A DNA stretch of 64,000 bases from the NCBI RefSeq assembly GCF_014396385.1, contig NZ_CP060716.1, forward strand, positions 496,001 through 560,000, written 5' to 3'. Positions 45,207 to 55,065 of this stretch are shown piece by piece. Numbering within the stretch: position 1 is the first letter of the stretch; each line of letters opens with the position of its first letter. Source of the stretch: Leucobacter denitrificans (GTDB taxonomy: Bacteria > Actinomycetota > Actinomycetes > Actinomycetales > Microbacteriaceae). The position numbers and the translations under genes are program-made. The notes under the pieces are model-generated. The model did no database searches. It saw only the letters and a program-made list of their open reading frames with translations, and had not been told where the DNA came from.

Positions 45207-46466
45207 CTAGAGGGTGACCCCCAGGAGCGCCTGCGTGGCATCGGCAATGAGATCAGGCCGATCCACACCCTGGTCGAGGGCCGCATCAAGAATCGCAAGC
45301 ATCACCGGGGTGTCGAGATCGTTTGCCAGTGCCGCGCGCAGCTGCTGAATAACTGCACTCGCCGACTTTGGATCGTCGCTCACCTTGGTGAGGCCCGATC
45401 TCCACGCAGCCAGTCGCCTGTCAGCCTGCGCAAGTTCACCGTCGAACCACTCCCATTCGGTGCGATAGTGGTGCGCTAGCAATGCCAATCGAATCGCAGA
45501 GGGGTCTGCGGCCGGTGTGCCATTGGTGCCATCGAGCAACTTGGAGACGAATACTAGGTTGCCCCGAGACTTCGACATCTTGTGTCCCTCATACGAGACG
45601 AGGGCAACGTGACAGTACGCGTGAGCGAGCGGCTTTCCAGAGATTGCGGTCGCGTGCGCGGCCGTAAATTCGTGATGCGGAAACACAAGATCTTCGCCGC
45701 CGCCCTGAACCGTGAAAAGCTCACCGAGATCTCTGCGAGCAATGACCGAGCACTCAATGTGCCACCCCGGTCGGCCGGGGCCCACCGGTGAATCCCAGCT
45801 CGGCTCACCTTCTCGCTCGGCGCGCCACAGCAGCGGATCGAGTAGGTCCCGCTTTCCCTCACGCTCCGGATCGCCACCGCGTTCGGCGCTGAAAGTTTCC
45901 ATGAGGGCCCGCTCGAACGGTGCGACGTCGCCGAGTCGCCACTCAGAGGTCGACGAGGCCGCCCGAATATCAAAGTAGATGTCGTCGCCATCTGATTCGG
46001 GCGTCGGAACGCTGTAGGCATACCCTCGCTCGACCAATTGCTTCACACCGTAAGCGATCTCATCAATAACCTCAGTGACAGCGGTATATTTCGCCGGCGG
46101 AATCATTCCGAGTCTGTGCATGTCCGATCGGAAGAGCCCGACCTGCTCGTCGGCAAGATCTTTCCAGTCGACGCCCGTCGCATTTGCGCGTTCGAGCAGT
46201 GGGTCGTCGATATCGGTGATGTTTTGCGCATAAACCGTCTCGATGCCAGCATCGATCCACGCTCGTTGCATGATGTCGAAGGTGAGGTAGGTGAACGCGT
46301 GACCGAGATGCGTGGCGTCGTACGGCGTAATGCCGCACACATAGAGCGTCGCCCGACCATCTTGAATGGCAGGGTGTTCAAAACGACCTGACGCGGTGTT
46401 ATAGAGCTTTGGCGCAGTTCCTTCTCCGGGTAGTTTCGGAACAACCGGCGCGGTCCACGTTCTCAC
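45207..46466 (-). CDS. mshC: Cysteine:GlcN-Ins ligase (mycothiol synthesis)
   Basis: A 419-residue ligase joining cysteine to GlcN-inositol in mycothiol synthesis. It resembles a class-I cysteinyl-tRNA synthetase: zinc Cys in YVCGITPYD (about 43), HIGH-like HLGHA (about 53-57), zinc ligands in WHIECSV and PHHEF, and KMSKS (about 299-303). The lack of the anticodon domain (419 against about 470 residues) and the N-terminal [12 protein letters not shown] point to MshC. GTG start overlaps uppP by 4 bases. Confidence 0.93.
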   Translation of the reverse strand: MRTWTAPVVPKLPGEGTAPKLYNTASGRFEHPAIQDGRATLYVCGITPYDATHLGHAFTYLTFDIMQRAWIDAGIETVYAQNITDIDDPLLERANATGVDWKDLADEQVGLFRSDMHRLGMIPPAKYTAVTEVIDEIAYGVKQLVERGYAYSVPTPESDGDDIYFDIRAASSTSEWRLGDVAPFERALMETFSAERGGDPEREGKRDLLDPLLWRAEREGEPSWDSPVGPGRPGWHIECSVIARRDLGELFTVQGGGEDLVFPHHEFTAAHATAISGKPLAHAYCHVALVSYEGHKMSKSRGNLVFVSKLLDGTNGTPAADPSAIRLALLAHHYRTEWEWFDGELAQADRRLAAWRSGLTKVSDDPKSASAVIQQLRAALANDLDTPVMLAILDAALDQGVDRPDLIADATQALLGVTL

Positions 46467-47332
46467 TCTGCGACTCCTGTCACTGCCTGTGCTGCAACTT
46501 CACCGCCGGGGGTAAGTATCCCAGTAAGCAACAGCACGATGATTGTTCCTCCGAGCAGTACCCGATACACCACAAACGGCATGAAGCTGCCCTTCGAGAT
46601 ATACCTCATAAACACACCGATGACGACGAGCGCGACGACAAAAGCGACCACTGAGGCAATAAGTGTCAGACTCATCGGAGCCTGTCCTTCCGGAGACCTG
46701 ATGACCTTGAACACCTGATAAAACCCTGATCCAAGGACTGCGGGGATAGCCAGAAGGAACGAATAACGGGCCGCCGCCTCGCGGGTGTACCCCATGAGCA
46801 AGCCCGCGGTGATCGTCCCTCCAGAGCGCGAAACGCCGGGGATAAGTGCGAGCGACTGTGCGAGTCCGTAGAACAGGCCGTGCTTCCAGGTGAGCTTTTC
46901 GAGCGGGCGGGTCCGCTTCCCGACACGATCCGCTACCCCCAGCAGAAGACCGAACACAATGAGTGAGATCGCGACAAACCAGAGCGAGCGAAGGGTGCTC
47001 TCAATTTGGTCTTGAAAGAGGAGCCCAAGCACAACGATCGGAATGGTACCGAGGATGATCCACCAGCCCATGCGCGCATCAGGATCATTTCGCGGCACGG
47101 TCTTGCCAGAAAGCGACTGAAACCACTTGCCGATAATGCGCACGATGTCTCGCCAGAAGAAGACGATGACCGCGGCCTCGGTGCCAATTTGAGTGATCGC
47201 GGTAAACGCCGCACCAGCGTCACCAATACCCATCAATTCGCTCGTTACCCGCAGGTGAGCGCTCGATGAGACCGGAAGGAACTCGGTGAGTCCTTGGACA
47301 ATACCGAGGATGATCGCCTCAAAAATTCCCAT
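46463..47332 (-). CDS. uppP: Undecaprenyl-diphosphate phosphatase
   Basis: A 289-residue multispanning enzyme recycling the lipid carrier for peptidoglycan. It shows [17 protein letters not shown] near the N-terminus (motif E-x3-E with SGH-like SSAH) and [10 protein letters not shown] (about 160-169), the two BacA signatures. About eight helices. ATG 47332 gives the standard start [10 protein letters not shown]. It also affects bacitracin tolerance in other bacteria. Confidence 0.95.
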   Translation of the reverse strand: MGIFEAIILGIVQGLTEFLPVSSSAHLRVTSELMGIGDAGAAFTAITQIGTEAAVIVFFWRDIVRIIGKWFQSLSGKTVPRNDPDARMGWWIILGTIPIVVLGLLFQDQIESTLRSLWFVAISLIVFGLLLGVADRVGKRTRPLEKLTWKHGLFYGLAQSLALIPGVSRSGGTITAGLLMGYTREAAARYSFLLAIPAVLGSGFYQVFKVIRSPEGQAPMSLTLIASVVAFVVALVVIGVFMRYISKGSFMPFVVYRVLLGGTIIVLLLTGILTPGGEVAAQAVTGVAE

Positions 47333-47420
47333 GTGGTGTAACTGGCCTTCCCTGCCGTCGCAAGACACGCAGACTGCTGCGAGCCGCCGTCAAGAATAGC
47401 TCAACGAGACTCGCCAAGTG

Positions 47421-48731
47421 TTAATAGGTGCGAAGCAGGTCAACGAGCACGCGATGCCCGAAGTCGAGTGCGTCGAGTGGCACCCGCTCATCAACGCCGT
47501 GGAACATTCCCGGAAAATCGAGGTCCTTTGGCAATCGAAGTGGAACAAACCCGTACCCGGTGATGCCGAGCATCGAGAGCCACTTATTGTCCGTTCCGCC
47601 CGAAAGTAGATACGGTAAGACTTTTGCACCGGGATCGTGTTTCTCGAGCACAGCCTTCATTGCGTCGATGGCTTCGCCTTCGAACGGCACCTCAAAACCA
47701 ATGCCGCTCGTGAGGTACTCGATCTCGATGTCGTCGCCAACGATCTCTTGGAGCTGGCTTCGCACGAGTTCCTGCTCCCCCGGCAGTGCGCGCACATCAA
47801 TCAGCGCTTCAGCAGTGTCAGGGATCACGTTGTGCTTATAGCCGGCCTGCAGAACGGTTGGATTCGTCGTGGTTTGCAGGCTCGCCTGAATGAAGCCGCC
47901 GCCTGAGCCAAGGCTCATGATGAGCTCTGTGGGGCTCACCTCTTGTGGATCCTCGCCGAGAATCTCGGCGAGCGCCGCAATGAGTTCACGCGTGGTGTTT
48001 GTGAGGCCCACCGGCCACTGCTTTCGTCCAAGCGCAACGACTGCCTCCGCTATGCGGGTCACCGCATTGTCTGGCCAGAGTCGCGAGCCGTGTGCCGCTG
48101 TGCCGCGCGCGCGAATGCGGATCCAATCAAGCGCTTTTTCTCCGGTCTGAATGAGGTACGCACGCTCACCGGAAACATCTATTGAGTATCCGCCAACCTC
48201 GCTAATCGCGGTGCCCGCGCCGGCAAACAGTTCGGGATGGTTCTCGACCAGGAATTGCGACCCCAACCCACCCCCGGCCTCCTCATCGGCAAAGAATGTG
48301 AGGATGATCGTGCGGCGCGGCCTATCGCCGCTGCGCAGAATCTCCGCGACCGAGGTGAGCATCATCGCGTCCATGTCTTTCATGTCCACGGCCCCGCGCC
48401 CCCAGAGCATCCCGTCTTTAATGACGCCCGCAAACGGGTCGACACTCCAGTTCGCAGGATCTGCGGGAACAACATCGAGATGACCGTGCAGCACGAGGGC
48501 TGGAAGCTCAGGCTCTCGTCCCTCAATTCGAGTAATCACGCTCGCGCGTCCCGGCGCAGACTCAATAATTGTGGGTTCCAGGCCGAGTTCACTGAGGTAT
48601 GCGGCCACGTAGTCGGCGGCTGGCCGCTCGGGCTCCGCATCTCCACCGCCTCGGTTCGAGGTGTCAATACGAATCAGATCTCGCGCGATACGCGCCGTCT
48701 CCGACAGCGAGTCTTCGAATCCTGGTTCCAT
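47421..48731 (-). CDS. M20-family metallopeptidase
   Basis: A 436-residue zinc peptidase of the M20 clan (ArgE/DapE/ACY1 type). Metal-site motifs are LHGHLDVVP (about 73-81), RGAVDMKD (about 100-107) and FADEEAGGG (about 138-146, catalytic Glu); a SGGTDNKW segment is near 394. The same gene neighbours uppP in mycobacteria as a dipeptidase-like protein. TAGGCT sits 7 bases before ATG 48731. Substrate unknown. Confidence 0.88.
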   Translation of the reverse strand: MEPGFEDSLSETARIARDLIRIDTSNRGGGDAEPERPAADYVAAYLSELGLEPTIIESAPGRASVITRIEGREPELPALVLHGHLDVVPADPANWSVDPFAGVIKDGMLWGRGAVDMKDMDAMMLTSVAEILRSGDRPRRTIILTFFADEEAGGGLGSQFLVENHPELFAGAGTAISEVGGYSIDVSGERAYLIQTGEKALDWIRIRARGTAAHGSRLWPDNAVTRIAEAVVALGRKQWPVGLTNTTRELIAALAEILGEDPQEVSPTELIMSLGSGGGFIQASLQTTTNPTVLQAGYKHNVIPDTAEALIDVRALPGEQELVRSQLQEIVGDDIEIEYLTSGIGFEVPFEGEAIDAMKAVLEKHDPGAKVLPYLLSGGTDNKWLSMLGITGYGFVPLRLPKDLDFPGMFHGVDERVPLDALDFGHRVLVDLLRTY

Positions 48732-48890
48732 ACAATTCAGCCTAGCCCGGTTCACGAGTACGTGGAAACGGTTGATCCACCCACTTTCTGTGACCCTGTG
48801 AAGCTGCACAGAACCCCAGCAGGTGCATGGCTGTTACCGTTTCGTTATGTAGTCTGAGTAGAGAGCGACTCACCAAAAGTGGGGCGGTGA

Positions 48891-51032
48891 ATGACAATGA
48901 GACAGGCAGCGAAGCAGCAAACAAGACGAGACATCCAGGGTCTTCGCGCCATCGCCGTCGCGCTTGTCGTTGTTTATCACCTCAATCCGGCCACACTTCC
49001 CGGCGGGTATGTCGGCGTCGATATGTTCTTTGTCATCTCCGGCTTTCTCATTACCGGCCAACTGGTGCGAGAAGCAGAAACGAGCGGTCGCATCGATCTC
49101 CCAAGATTCTGGGCTCGAAGAGCGAAGCGGCTACTCCCGGCCGCACTTCTCGTACTTCTCGTGACGGTTCTCGCGGTCTGGACAATCGCACCTCTGGGGT
49201 TGCGCCCAGCCTTCCTCACACAGGTTGCGGCCTCTGCCGGATACGCACAGAACTGGGTACTTGCAGCGCAGTCAGTCGACTACTCGGCTGCTGAGACGTG
49301 GGCATCACCTGTACAGCACTTCTGGTCGCTGTCCGTTGAAGAGCAGTTCTACATCGTATGGCCGCTCATTGCGGTGGTCGCGCTGGTTTTGCTCAGGCGT
49401 TCGCGCAGAAGCGATAACGGTACGGGAGATCGGTTTCCCCGCTTCCTCCAGAATCTCACTATGCTCGTTGCGCTCGTTACTATCGCGTCATTCATCACCT
49501 CAGTCGTGCTCACTACAGTGGATCCACAAGCCGCCTACTTTGTGACGCCCACTAGGGCTTGGGAGTTTGCGATCGGCGGGCTCATCGCGTGCGCACTGCC
49601 CACATCTCGCGTGATGACGCGCCTCGAGCGGTGGCTCACTCCTTCGGCGCGATCCGCCATGGCCTGGCTCGGCCTCATTGGTATCGGGGCATCGGTGGTG
49701 ACGTTCTCAGACGCGACCCCATTTCCCGGGTGGATCGCACTGCTCCCTGTCATCTCAACCGCTCTGATCATTGTGGCGGCAGAACCGGAGACCCGTTGGT
49801 CACCACAGCCCCTACTCGCACGCCCGACCATGCAGTGGCTTGGCGACATTTCTTACGGTGCCTACCTGTGGCACTTCCCACTCATCGTGCTCCTCCCCTT
49901 TGCGTTTGGAGGCAGCCTTGGGGTGCTTGGCACACTCACAGTCATTACGGCGACGCTCGTGCTCGCACACCTCTCAAAAATTGCGGTCGAAGACCCATTT
50001 CGAACTGGCTTCAGCAAGGCTTGGTCGAACAAGCGCACGCTTGCGGTTACGGCAGTCGGTGTTGCGGCCATGCTCGCAGTTCCAATCGTCTCACTGGGTT
50101 CTGTCGACCGTCAGATCGTCACGGAACGAGATCGAGTCGCGAGCATCGTAGCGAATCCTACGGAGTGCCTCGGCGCGACATCACTCAATTCGGACTCAGG
50201 ATGTGATCCGGCCCCACTTCAGTTGCCTATACCTGAACCCGCGCTCGCTGACCAGGCGCCCGAGCGCTGCCTCAGCGATCTCGAGGGCGCACAGGTACGC
50301 AAGTGCACATACGGCGCAGAGCCCGGCACGGCGATTCGCACGATTGCCCTCGTCGGAGACTCCCATGCTGAACAGTGGCTCACACCACTCAAGCGCATTG
50401 CCGAACAGAACAATTGGCGCCTCATTGTTATGGCGAAGGCCTCGTGTCCCTTCACCTCGGCAGAACGTGACTTTGTGTCGTTCGGCGAACCAAAGCGCGC
50501 AGAACTCAGGCAGGACTGCCTGGATTGGAACGCCGAAGTACTCGAAGAACTTGAGCAGGAGCCTCAGGTTGATGCCGTGGTCACCTCGGCAAAGGCAGCA
50601 AACAAGGTCGTCAGCAACTCAGCTTCGAAGTGGCAGGAGGCCGCCGCGGAGGGCTATGAGCGCCGATGGAACGAGCTGCCAGAGACAGTCGGAACCGTGG
50701 TCGCGATCGAAGACACGCCAGAGTTGCAAGAGGATCTCATGAGGTGTGTGACAGAGGAGGGCGAAACGGCCGCAACATCGTGCGCAGAGCCTGCCAAGGA
50801 TGCGCTGGGCGACGATCCACTGAGCGATGCCGCCGCATCGAGCGAGCGCGCCGAGCTCATCAGTATGAATGACTATCTAGTCGTAGACGACGACTGCCCG
50901 CCTGTGATTGGTGGAGTGCTCGTGTATAGAGATTCCCACCACTTGAACTGGGCATACACCGAGATGCTAACGGAACCGCTCGCTGATGCCCTTGAGGAAG
51001 TGCTCCCTGAGCATTCGGAGACGGTAGCCTAG
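48891..51032 (+). CDS. Membrane acyltransferase with SGNH domain (OafA/YrhL type)
   Basis: A 713-residue protein that probably O-acetylates an envelope glycan. The N-terminal acyltransferase-3 domain has RDIQGLRAIAV and VVYHLNP (about 13-32), VGVDMFFVISGFLI (about 42-55), RFWARRAKRLLPA and SVEEQFYIVWP; ten or so helices end near residue 410. The C-terminal extracellular SGNH domain has VGDSHAEQW (about 487-495) and a late DSHHLN (about 684-689) for the catalytic Asp/His. ATG 48897 is an alternative start. Confidence 0.9.
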   Translation: MTMRQAAKQQTRRDIQGLRAIAVALVVVYHLNPATLPGGYVGVDMFFVISGFLITGQLVREAETSGRIDLPRFWARRAKRLLPAALLVLLVTVLAVWTIAPLGLRPAFLTQVAASAGYAQNWVLAAQSVDYSAAETWASPVQHFWSLSVEEQFYIVWPLIAVVALVLLRRSRRSDNGTGDRFPRFLQNLTMLVALVTIASFITSVVLTTVDPQAAYFVTPTRAWEFAIGGLIACALPTSRVMTRLERWLTPSARSAMAWLGLIGIGASVVTFSDATPFPGWIALLPVISTALIIVAAEPETRWSPQPLLARPTMQWLGDISYGAYLWHFPLIVLLPFAFGGSLGVLGTLTVITATLVLAHLSKIAVEDPFRTGFSKAWSNKRTLAVTAVGVAAMLAVPIVSLGSVDRQIVTERDRVASIVANPTECLGATSLNSDSGCDPAPLQLPIPEPALADQAPERCLSDLEGAQVRKCTYGAEPGTAIRTIALVGDSHAEQWLTPLKRIAEQNNWRLIVMAKASCPFTSAERDFVSFGEPKRAELRQDCLDWNAEVLEELEQEPQVDAVVTSAKAANKVVSNSASKWQEAAAEGYERRWNELPETVGTVVAIEDTPELQEDLMRCVTEEGETAATSCAEPAKDALGDDPLSDAAASSERAELISMNDYLVVDDDCPPVIGGVLVYRDSHHLNWAYTEMLTEPLADALEEVLPEHSETVA

Positions 51033-51038
51033 TGAATC

Positions 51039-52015
51039 GTGAGCAGTTCTCAGTATCGCTCGACTGCTCCCCTGCGGTCGGCCTCCGCTTCGGGTTTCGT
51101 TCTTGCCGTCGGTTCGGCGGCAAGCTTCGGCCTGTCTGGCATATTCGCGAGCGCACTGATGTCTGCCGGGTGGTCGGCGGGAGCCGCGACCACCGCTCGC
51201 ATCACCTGCTCGGCACTTGTGCTGTTTTGGCCCACGCTCGTGATTATGCGGGCCGATGGCATCTCGTGCGTCGCGCCTGGTTGCAGTTACTTCTTTTCGG
51301 GGCACTTGCGGTCGCCGGCTGCCAACTCGCATTCTTCCTCGCCGTTCAGTTCATAGCACCGAGCCTGGCTCTGCTCATTGAATTCACCGGCCCGGTAATG
51401 CTCATGTTGTGGATCTGGGCTCGAAGTCGCAGAGCTCCATCGCGCCTGACCATGCTGGGAGCAGCAATTGCGGTGCTCGGAGTCGTCGCAGTATCAGGGG
51501 TCATCGCGGGAGTCACGCTGCATCCGCTCGGAGTGTTGTTCGCACTCGTTGCCGCAGCAGGAAACGCCGCCTACTATGCGACGGGAGCGACGAGCGACCA
51601 CGGAATCCCAACGCTTCCGTTTGTTGGCCTGGGGCTGGTGCTTGCGACAGTGATGCTTGCTGTCGCGATTGGGGCCGGGGTACTCCCCTTCACCATCACT
51701 GCGAATCCAACAGAACTTGCTGGAGTTGAGTTGTCGCCGTGGACTGTTGTGACCGCCATGGTGTTGATCTCAACAGTCCTCGCATATTTGCTTGGCGTCG
51801 CAGCATCTCGACGGCTCGGAGCAACTGTCTCGAGCTTCACAGGGTACTCCGAACCTCTCTTCGGAATTTTCTGGACGATCGTGCTGTTGTCTATTGTGCC
51901 TACCGGACTGCAATGGGCCGGGGCTGCCCTGATTATTATTGGTGTGGTTGTGGTGAAGGTCGGAGAATTGCGCAGATACACTTCCCACTCAGCACTGCTA
52001 CCGTTGCACAAATAA
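51039..52015 (+). pseudogene. EamA/DMT-family transporter, frameshifted
   Basis: A ten-helix drug/metabolite-type exporter split in two frames. The first (GTG 51039) runs through SGFVLAVGSAASFGLSGIFASALM to LVIMRADG and then degrades. The second resumes as GRWHLVRRAWLQLLLFGALAVAGCQLAFF and continues to the C-terminus (51032 frame). Adding one base to the three-G run at 51250-51252 restores VIMRGRWHLVRR and a continuous 325-residue protein. It starts 6 bases after the acyltransferase stop. Substrate unknown; RhtA-like amino-acid export is possible. Confidence 0.8.
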
Positions 52016-52051
52016 CCCTGGAGGTGACTCGGCGCTTTTCGCTGCGATTTA

Positions 52052-52828
52052 ATGAAGCATTCCCTGTCTGAAGAGTACCTGACCCCGCGTCCGGACTACA
52101 CTCCCGGTACCCCTGACGCCGAGCGAACGCCCACCCAGTGGTTCAAGAAACCATTCATCTCAGCCAGCGCCGTCGCTTGCATCGGCCTCCTCGCAGTGTC
52201 GACCACCCTGCCAGCAATTTCCATTGCAGACGTTGGCGGTACGCCTGCTTCGGCAGCCGAACAGCACCTACTCAGCGCCGACGCTGTCGGTGGTGCTGGT
52301 GTGCTCGATGCAATTGGAACCACCGACGTAGGACTTGACTTAAGTGGCCTCACAGCACTCTCAACAGAGGCGGGTCTCCTCGACCCGGCTATGCTCGAGC
52401 CCACCGAATTTCGACTTCCTTTTGACAAAGATTGGCCGCTCACCGACGGGTTTGCGTACCGCACCGCGCCAGTGGAACAGTTTCACGACGCACAAGATTT
52501 CGCTGCAGCCGATGGCACCCCGGTCAAGTCAATTGGTTCAGGGGTCGTCATAGAGGCCGGATACGCAACCGATGGCTGCGGATTCTCGTTAAAAGTACAG
52601 CACCTGATCGCCAATGGAAGCACCCTCACTAGCCGCTACTGTCACATGCAGTCCGACTCACACAGCTATGCAATCGGAGATGAGATTGTCATCGGCGACG
52701 AAGTCGGGCGCGTAGGCAATACCGGTCTCTCGTTTGGATCGCATTTGCACCTTGCGCTCAAACTGAACGGCACACCGATTGATCCGCTTCCCTATCTCCA
52801 CGAGCGCATCGCAAAGCAAGAAAGCTAG
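52052..52828 (+). CDS. M23-family (LytM-like) peptidase domain protein
   Basis: A 258-residue protein with a cytoplasmic head (about 1-33), one helix (about 36-56) and an outside M23 domain. The metal ligands are in FHDAQDF (about 147-153) and SHLHLAL (about 230-236), so both the H-x3-D and H-x-H motifs are intact; it may cut peptidoglycan cross-bridges. There is an odd spacing: the perfect site GGAGGTGA (52020-52027) lies 24 bases before the only ATG, and no closer in-frame start exists. Confidence 0.85.
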   Translation: MKHSLSEEYLTPRPDYTPGTPDAERTPTQWFKKPFISASAVACIGLLAVSTTLPAISIADVGGTPASAAEQHLLSADAVGGAGVLDAIGTTDVGLDLSGLTALSTEAGLLDPAMLEPTEFRLPFDKDWPLTDGFAYRTAPVEQFHDAQDFAAADGTPVKSIGSGVVIEAGYATDGCGFSLKVQHLIANGSTLTSRYCHMQSDSHSYAIGDEIVIGDEVGRVGNTGLSFGSHLHLALKLNGTPIDPLPYLHERIAKQES

Positions 52829-52856
52829 GCGGCACCTGCCCGTTCCCGGGCAAACG

Positions 52857-52891
52857 AAAAAACTCCTGATCTGATCGATCAGGAGTTTTTT
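52857..52891. terminator. Bidirectional intrinsic terminator
   Basis: A 15-bp stem (52857-52871 with 52877-52891) with a 5-base loop ends in six T on plus and six T on minus. It can stop both the M23 gene and the tRNA-Leu transcript. Confidence 0.9.
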
Positions 52892-52898
52892 CCATTCG

Positions 52899-52984
52899 TG
52901 CGCGAAGGGGGACTTGAACCCCCACGCCCTAATACGGGCACTAGCACCTCAAGCTAGCGCGTCTACCAATTCCGCCATCCGCGC
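52899..52984 (-). tRNA. tRNA-Leu (anticodon GAG)
   Basis: An 86-base class-II tRNA. The acceptor arm GCGCGGA pairs with TTCGCGC, with one G-T pair, and discriminator A. The anticodon stem CTAGC/GCTAG encloses the loop TTGAGGT (anticodon GAG). There is a long variable arm, and the T arm is GGGGG-TTCAAGT-CCCCC. The 3' CCA is not encoded. Confidence 0.96.
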
Positions 52985-53140
52985 GAACGTGTTTCCGGAT
53001 CTTCCCGGGCAACAGAGAATAACTTAGCATGAATTGCTTAGTTGCTGCGAATCCTGTTCAGCTTCCGCGAGTGTCGCCGATCCGACACAGTAACAATGAT
53101 TGAAGCTCGCGCCAGAGCGCGCGTGGGCTGTACTCACGCC

Positions 53141-54952
53141 TCAGGGCCTGAGCCGGTTTCGCAGCGTGTCGATCCGCTTTTGAATTTGCGTGACCGAGGC
53201 CTGCGCAACGGCTGGTCCACCACAGGTGCGACGCAGCTCATTGTGAATGTCTTTGTGAGGTTCACCGCTCACCCGGGCATACATACCGACAAGCTTGCTC
53301 AGGAGTTTGCGTTGCTCACCGAGTGTTCGGTGCAACGCGTCAGGGGCTTCTGCTCGGTCGGGCGCGTGTTCAAGAATTCCCTGCTTCGTCGCGCTGCGTT
53401 TTGCCTGACGCGATTGGCGCTGCTGCAACAGAGCACGCACCTCTTGCGGTTCGAGAATGCCTGGGAACCCGAGGAAATCGAGTTCCTCCTCACTTTCCAC
53501 CTCGGCGTACCCGCCGAACTCGGCGCCGTCGAATACGGCCCGGTCGAAGTGGGCATCTGATTCGAGCGCTTCATACTTGAACCCGTCGTCGACGAGCTCT
53601 GATGACGCCGAATCTTCACGTTCTGCGGCCTGCATGAGCGCGGCCTCCGCATCCCACATCTCTTCAGCGCTCTTCGGCCCCTCAAGAACGTGATTGCGCT
53701 CCTTCTCGAGCTGCGCAGCCAGTTGCATGAGTGGCGGCACGTTCGGGATAAACACAGAGGCAACTTCGCCCCTCCTCCGCGAACGCACGAACCTACCAAT
53801 TGCCTGGGCGAAGAAGAGCGGCGTCGAAAAGCTCGTCGCGTAAACACCGACTGCGAGCCTCGGCACATCGACGCCCTCCGAGACCATGCGTACCGCAACC
53901 ATCCATCGGGAGTCACCGCGAGAAAACTCGTCGATCCTCGCCGACGACCCAGCGTCGTCTGACAGGATGAGTGCGACTTCCTCCCCCGAGATCTTCGCGA
54001 GCATCGTCGCATACGCTTTCGCCGCGGCGTGGTCAGTCGCTATGACGAGTCCTCCCGCGTCAGGAATATGCGTGCGAACTTCGGTAAGCCTTCGGTCCGC
54101 CGCTCTGAGCACCTTGGCGATCCAGTCGCCCATCGGATCGAGTGCGGTGCGCCAGGCCTGCGACGTGACATCCTTGGTGTTTCCCTCACCAAGGCGCGCC
54201 TCCATCTCCTCACCAGCTGAGGTCTGCCACCGCATTTTGCCGGCGTAGACCATGAAGATCACTGGGCGCACGATACCGTCGGCAAGTGCGCGCCCGTACC
54301 CATAGTCGTAGTCGGTGAGCGAAATACGCGATCCATCACCCTGCGGCGCGTACTGAACGAATGGAATCGGCGCCTCGTCTGACCTGAACGGCGTGCCGGT
54401 GAGCGAGAGCCTGCGTTTGGCTGAACCGTACGCCTCACGAATTGCGTCGCCCCAGCTCAGAGCGTCGCCGCCGTGGTGCACCTCGTCGAGAATGACCAGG
54501 GTGTCGGCGTGCTCCGTGAGGCGGCGATGCTGCACCGGTTTCATCGCGACCTGGGCGTAGGTCACCACCACACCGTGATAGTGGCTGCCGTACGCTAGGC
54601 CGTCGCTGTTCGAGTACCGCGGATTCAGCCTGATTCCCGCTCGTGCTGCCGCATCTGCCCACTGCACTTTAAGGTGCTCAGTGGGAGCCACGACGACTAT
54701 TTGCGTAACGGTGTGGCTGCCGCGCAACATCGCGGCGAGGCGAAGCGCAAACGTTGTCTTTCCTGCGCCGGGGGTTGCTGATGCGAGAAAGTCTCGCGGT
54801 TCTTCTTCGAAGTAGAGGCGGATCGCCTCCTCCTGCCACGCACGAAGGCTCCCAGCAGTACCACGCGCGGCACGATCAGGATACGCGGGAGGAAGGTGTT
54901 CGGCGGCGAAGGTGCCCGGAATGGGCCGCTCATCTTCTGCCAACTCAGTCAC
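53141..54952 (-). CDS. DEAD/DEAH-box helicase (SF2)
   Basis: A 603-residue SF2 helicase of a type common in actinobacteria. Walker A is ATPGAGKTT (about 58-66), motif II DEVHHGG (about 155-161), motif III TGTPFRSD and motif VI QAIGRFVRSRRRGE (about 385-398). SEGVDVP supports UvsW/XPB-like architecture. The last 180 residues are acidic then Gln/Arg-rich with no known fold. The GTG start has TATTCT 8 bases upstream. Its nucleic acid target is unknown. Confidence 0.85.
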   Translation of the reverse strand: MTELAEDERPIPGTFAAEHLPPAYPDRAARGTAGSLRAWQEEAIRLYFEEEPRDFLASATPGAGKTTFALRLAAMLRGSHTVTQIVVVAPTEHLKVQWADAAARAGIRLNPRYSNSDGLAYGSHYHGVVVTYAQVAMKPVQHRRLTEHADTLVILDEVHHGGDALSWGDAIREAYGSAKRRLSLTGTPFRSDEAPIPFVQYAPQGDGSRISLTDYDYGYGRALADGIVRPVIFMVYAGKMRWQTSAGEEMEARLGEGNTKDVTSQAWRTALDPMGDWIAKVLRAADRRLTEVRTHIPDAGGLVIATDHAAAKAYATMLAKISGEEVALILSDDAGSSARIDEFSRGDSRWMVAVRMVSEGVDVPRLAVGVYATSFSTPLFFAQAIGRFVRSRRRGEVASVFIPNVPPLMQLAAQLEKERNHVLEGPKSAEEMWDAEAALMQAAEREDSASSELVDDGFKYEALESDAHFDRAVFDGAEFGGYAEVESEEELDFLGFPGILEPQEVRALLQQRQSRQAKRSATKQGILEHAPDRAEAPDALHRTLGEQRKLLSKLVGMYARVSGEPHKDIHNELRRTCGGPAVAQASVTQIQKRIDTLRNRLRP

Positions 54953-55065
54953 AACGTTCTAGAATACCCGTGAAAGCTTGAGTGTGCCTCACTGCTGAGG
55001 TGAGCTGTGAACGTACGCAGTTCACGCAGCAATTTACCGAACTTCATACAAAGGAGCCGAGCAGG

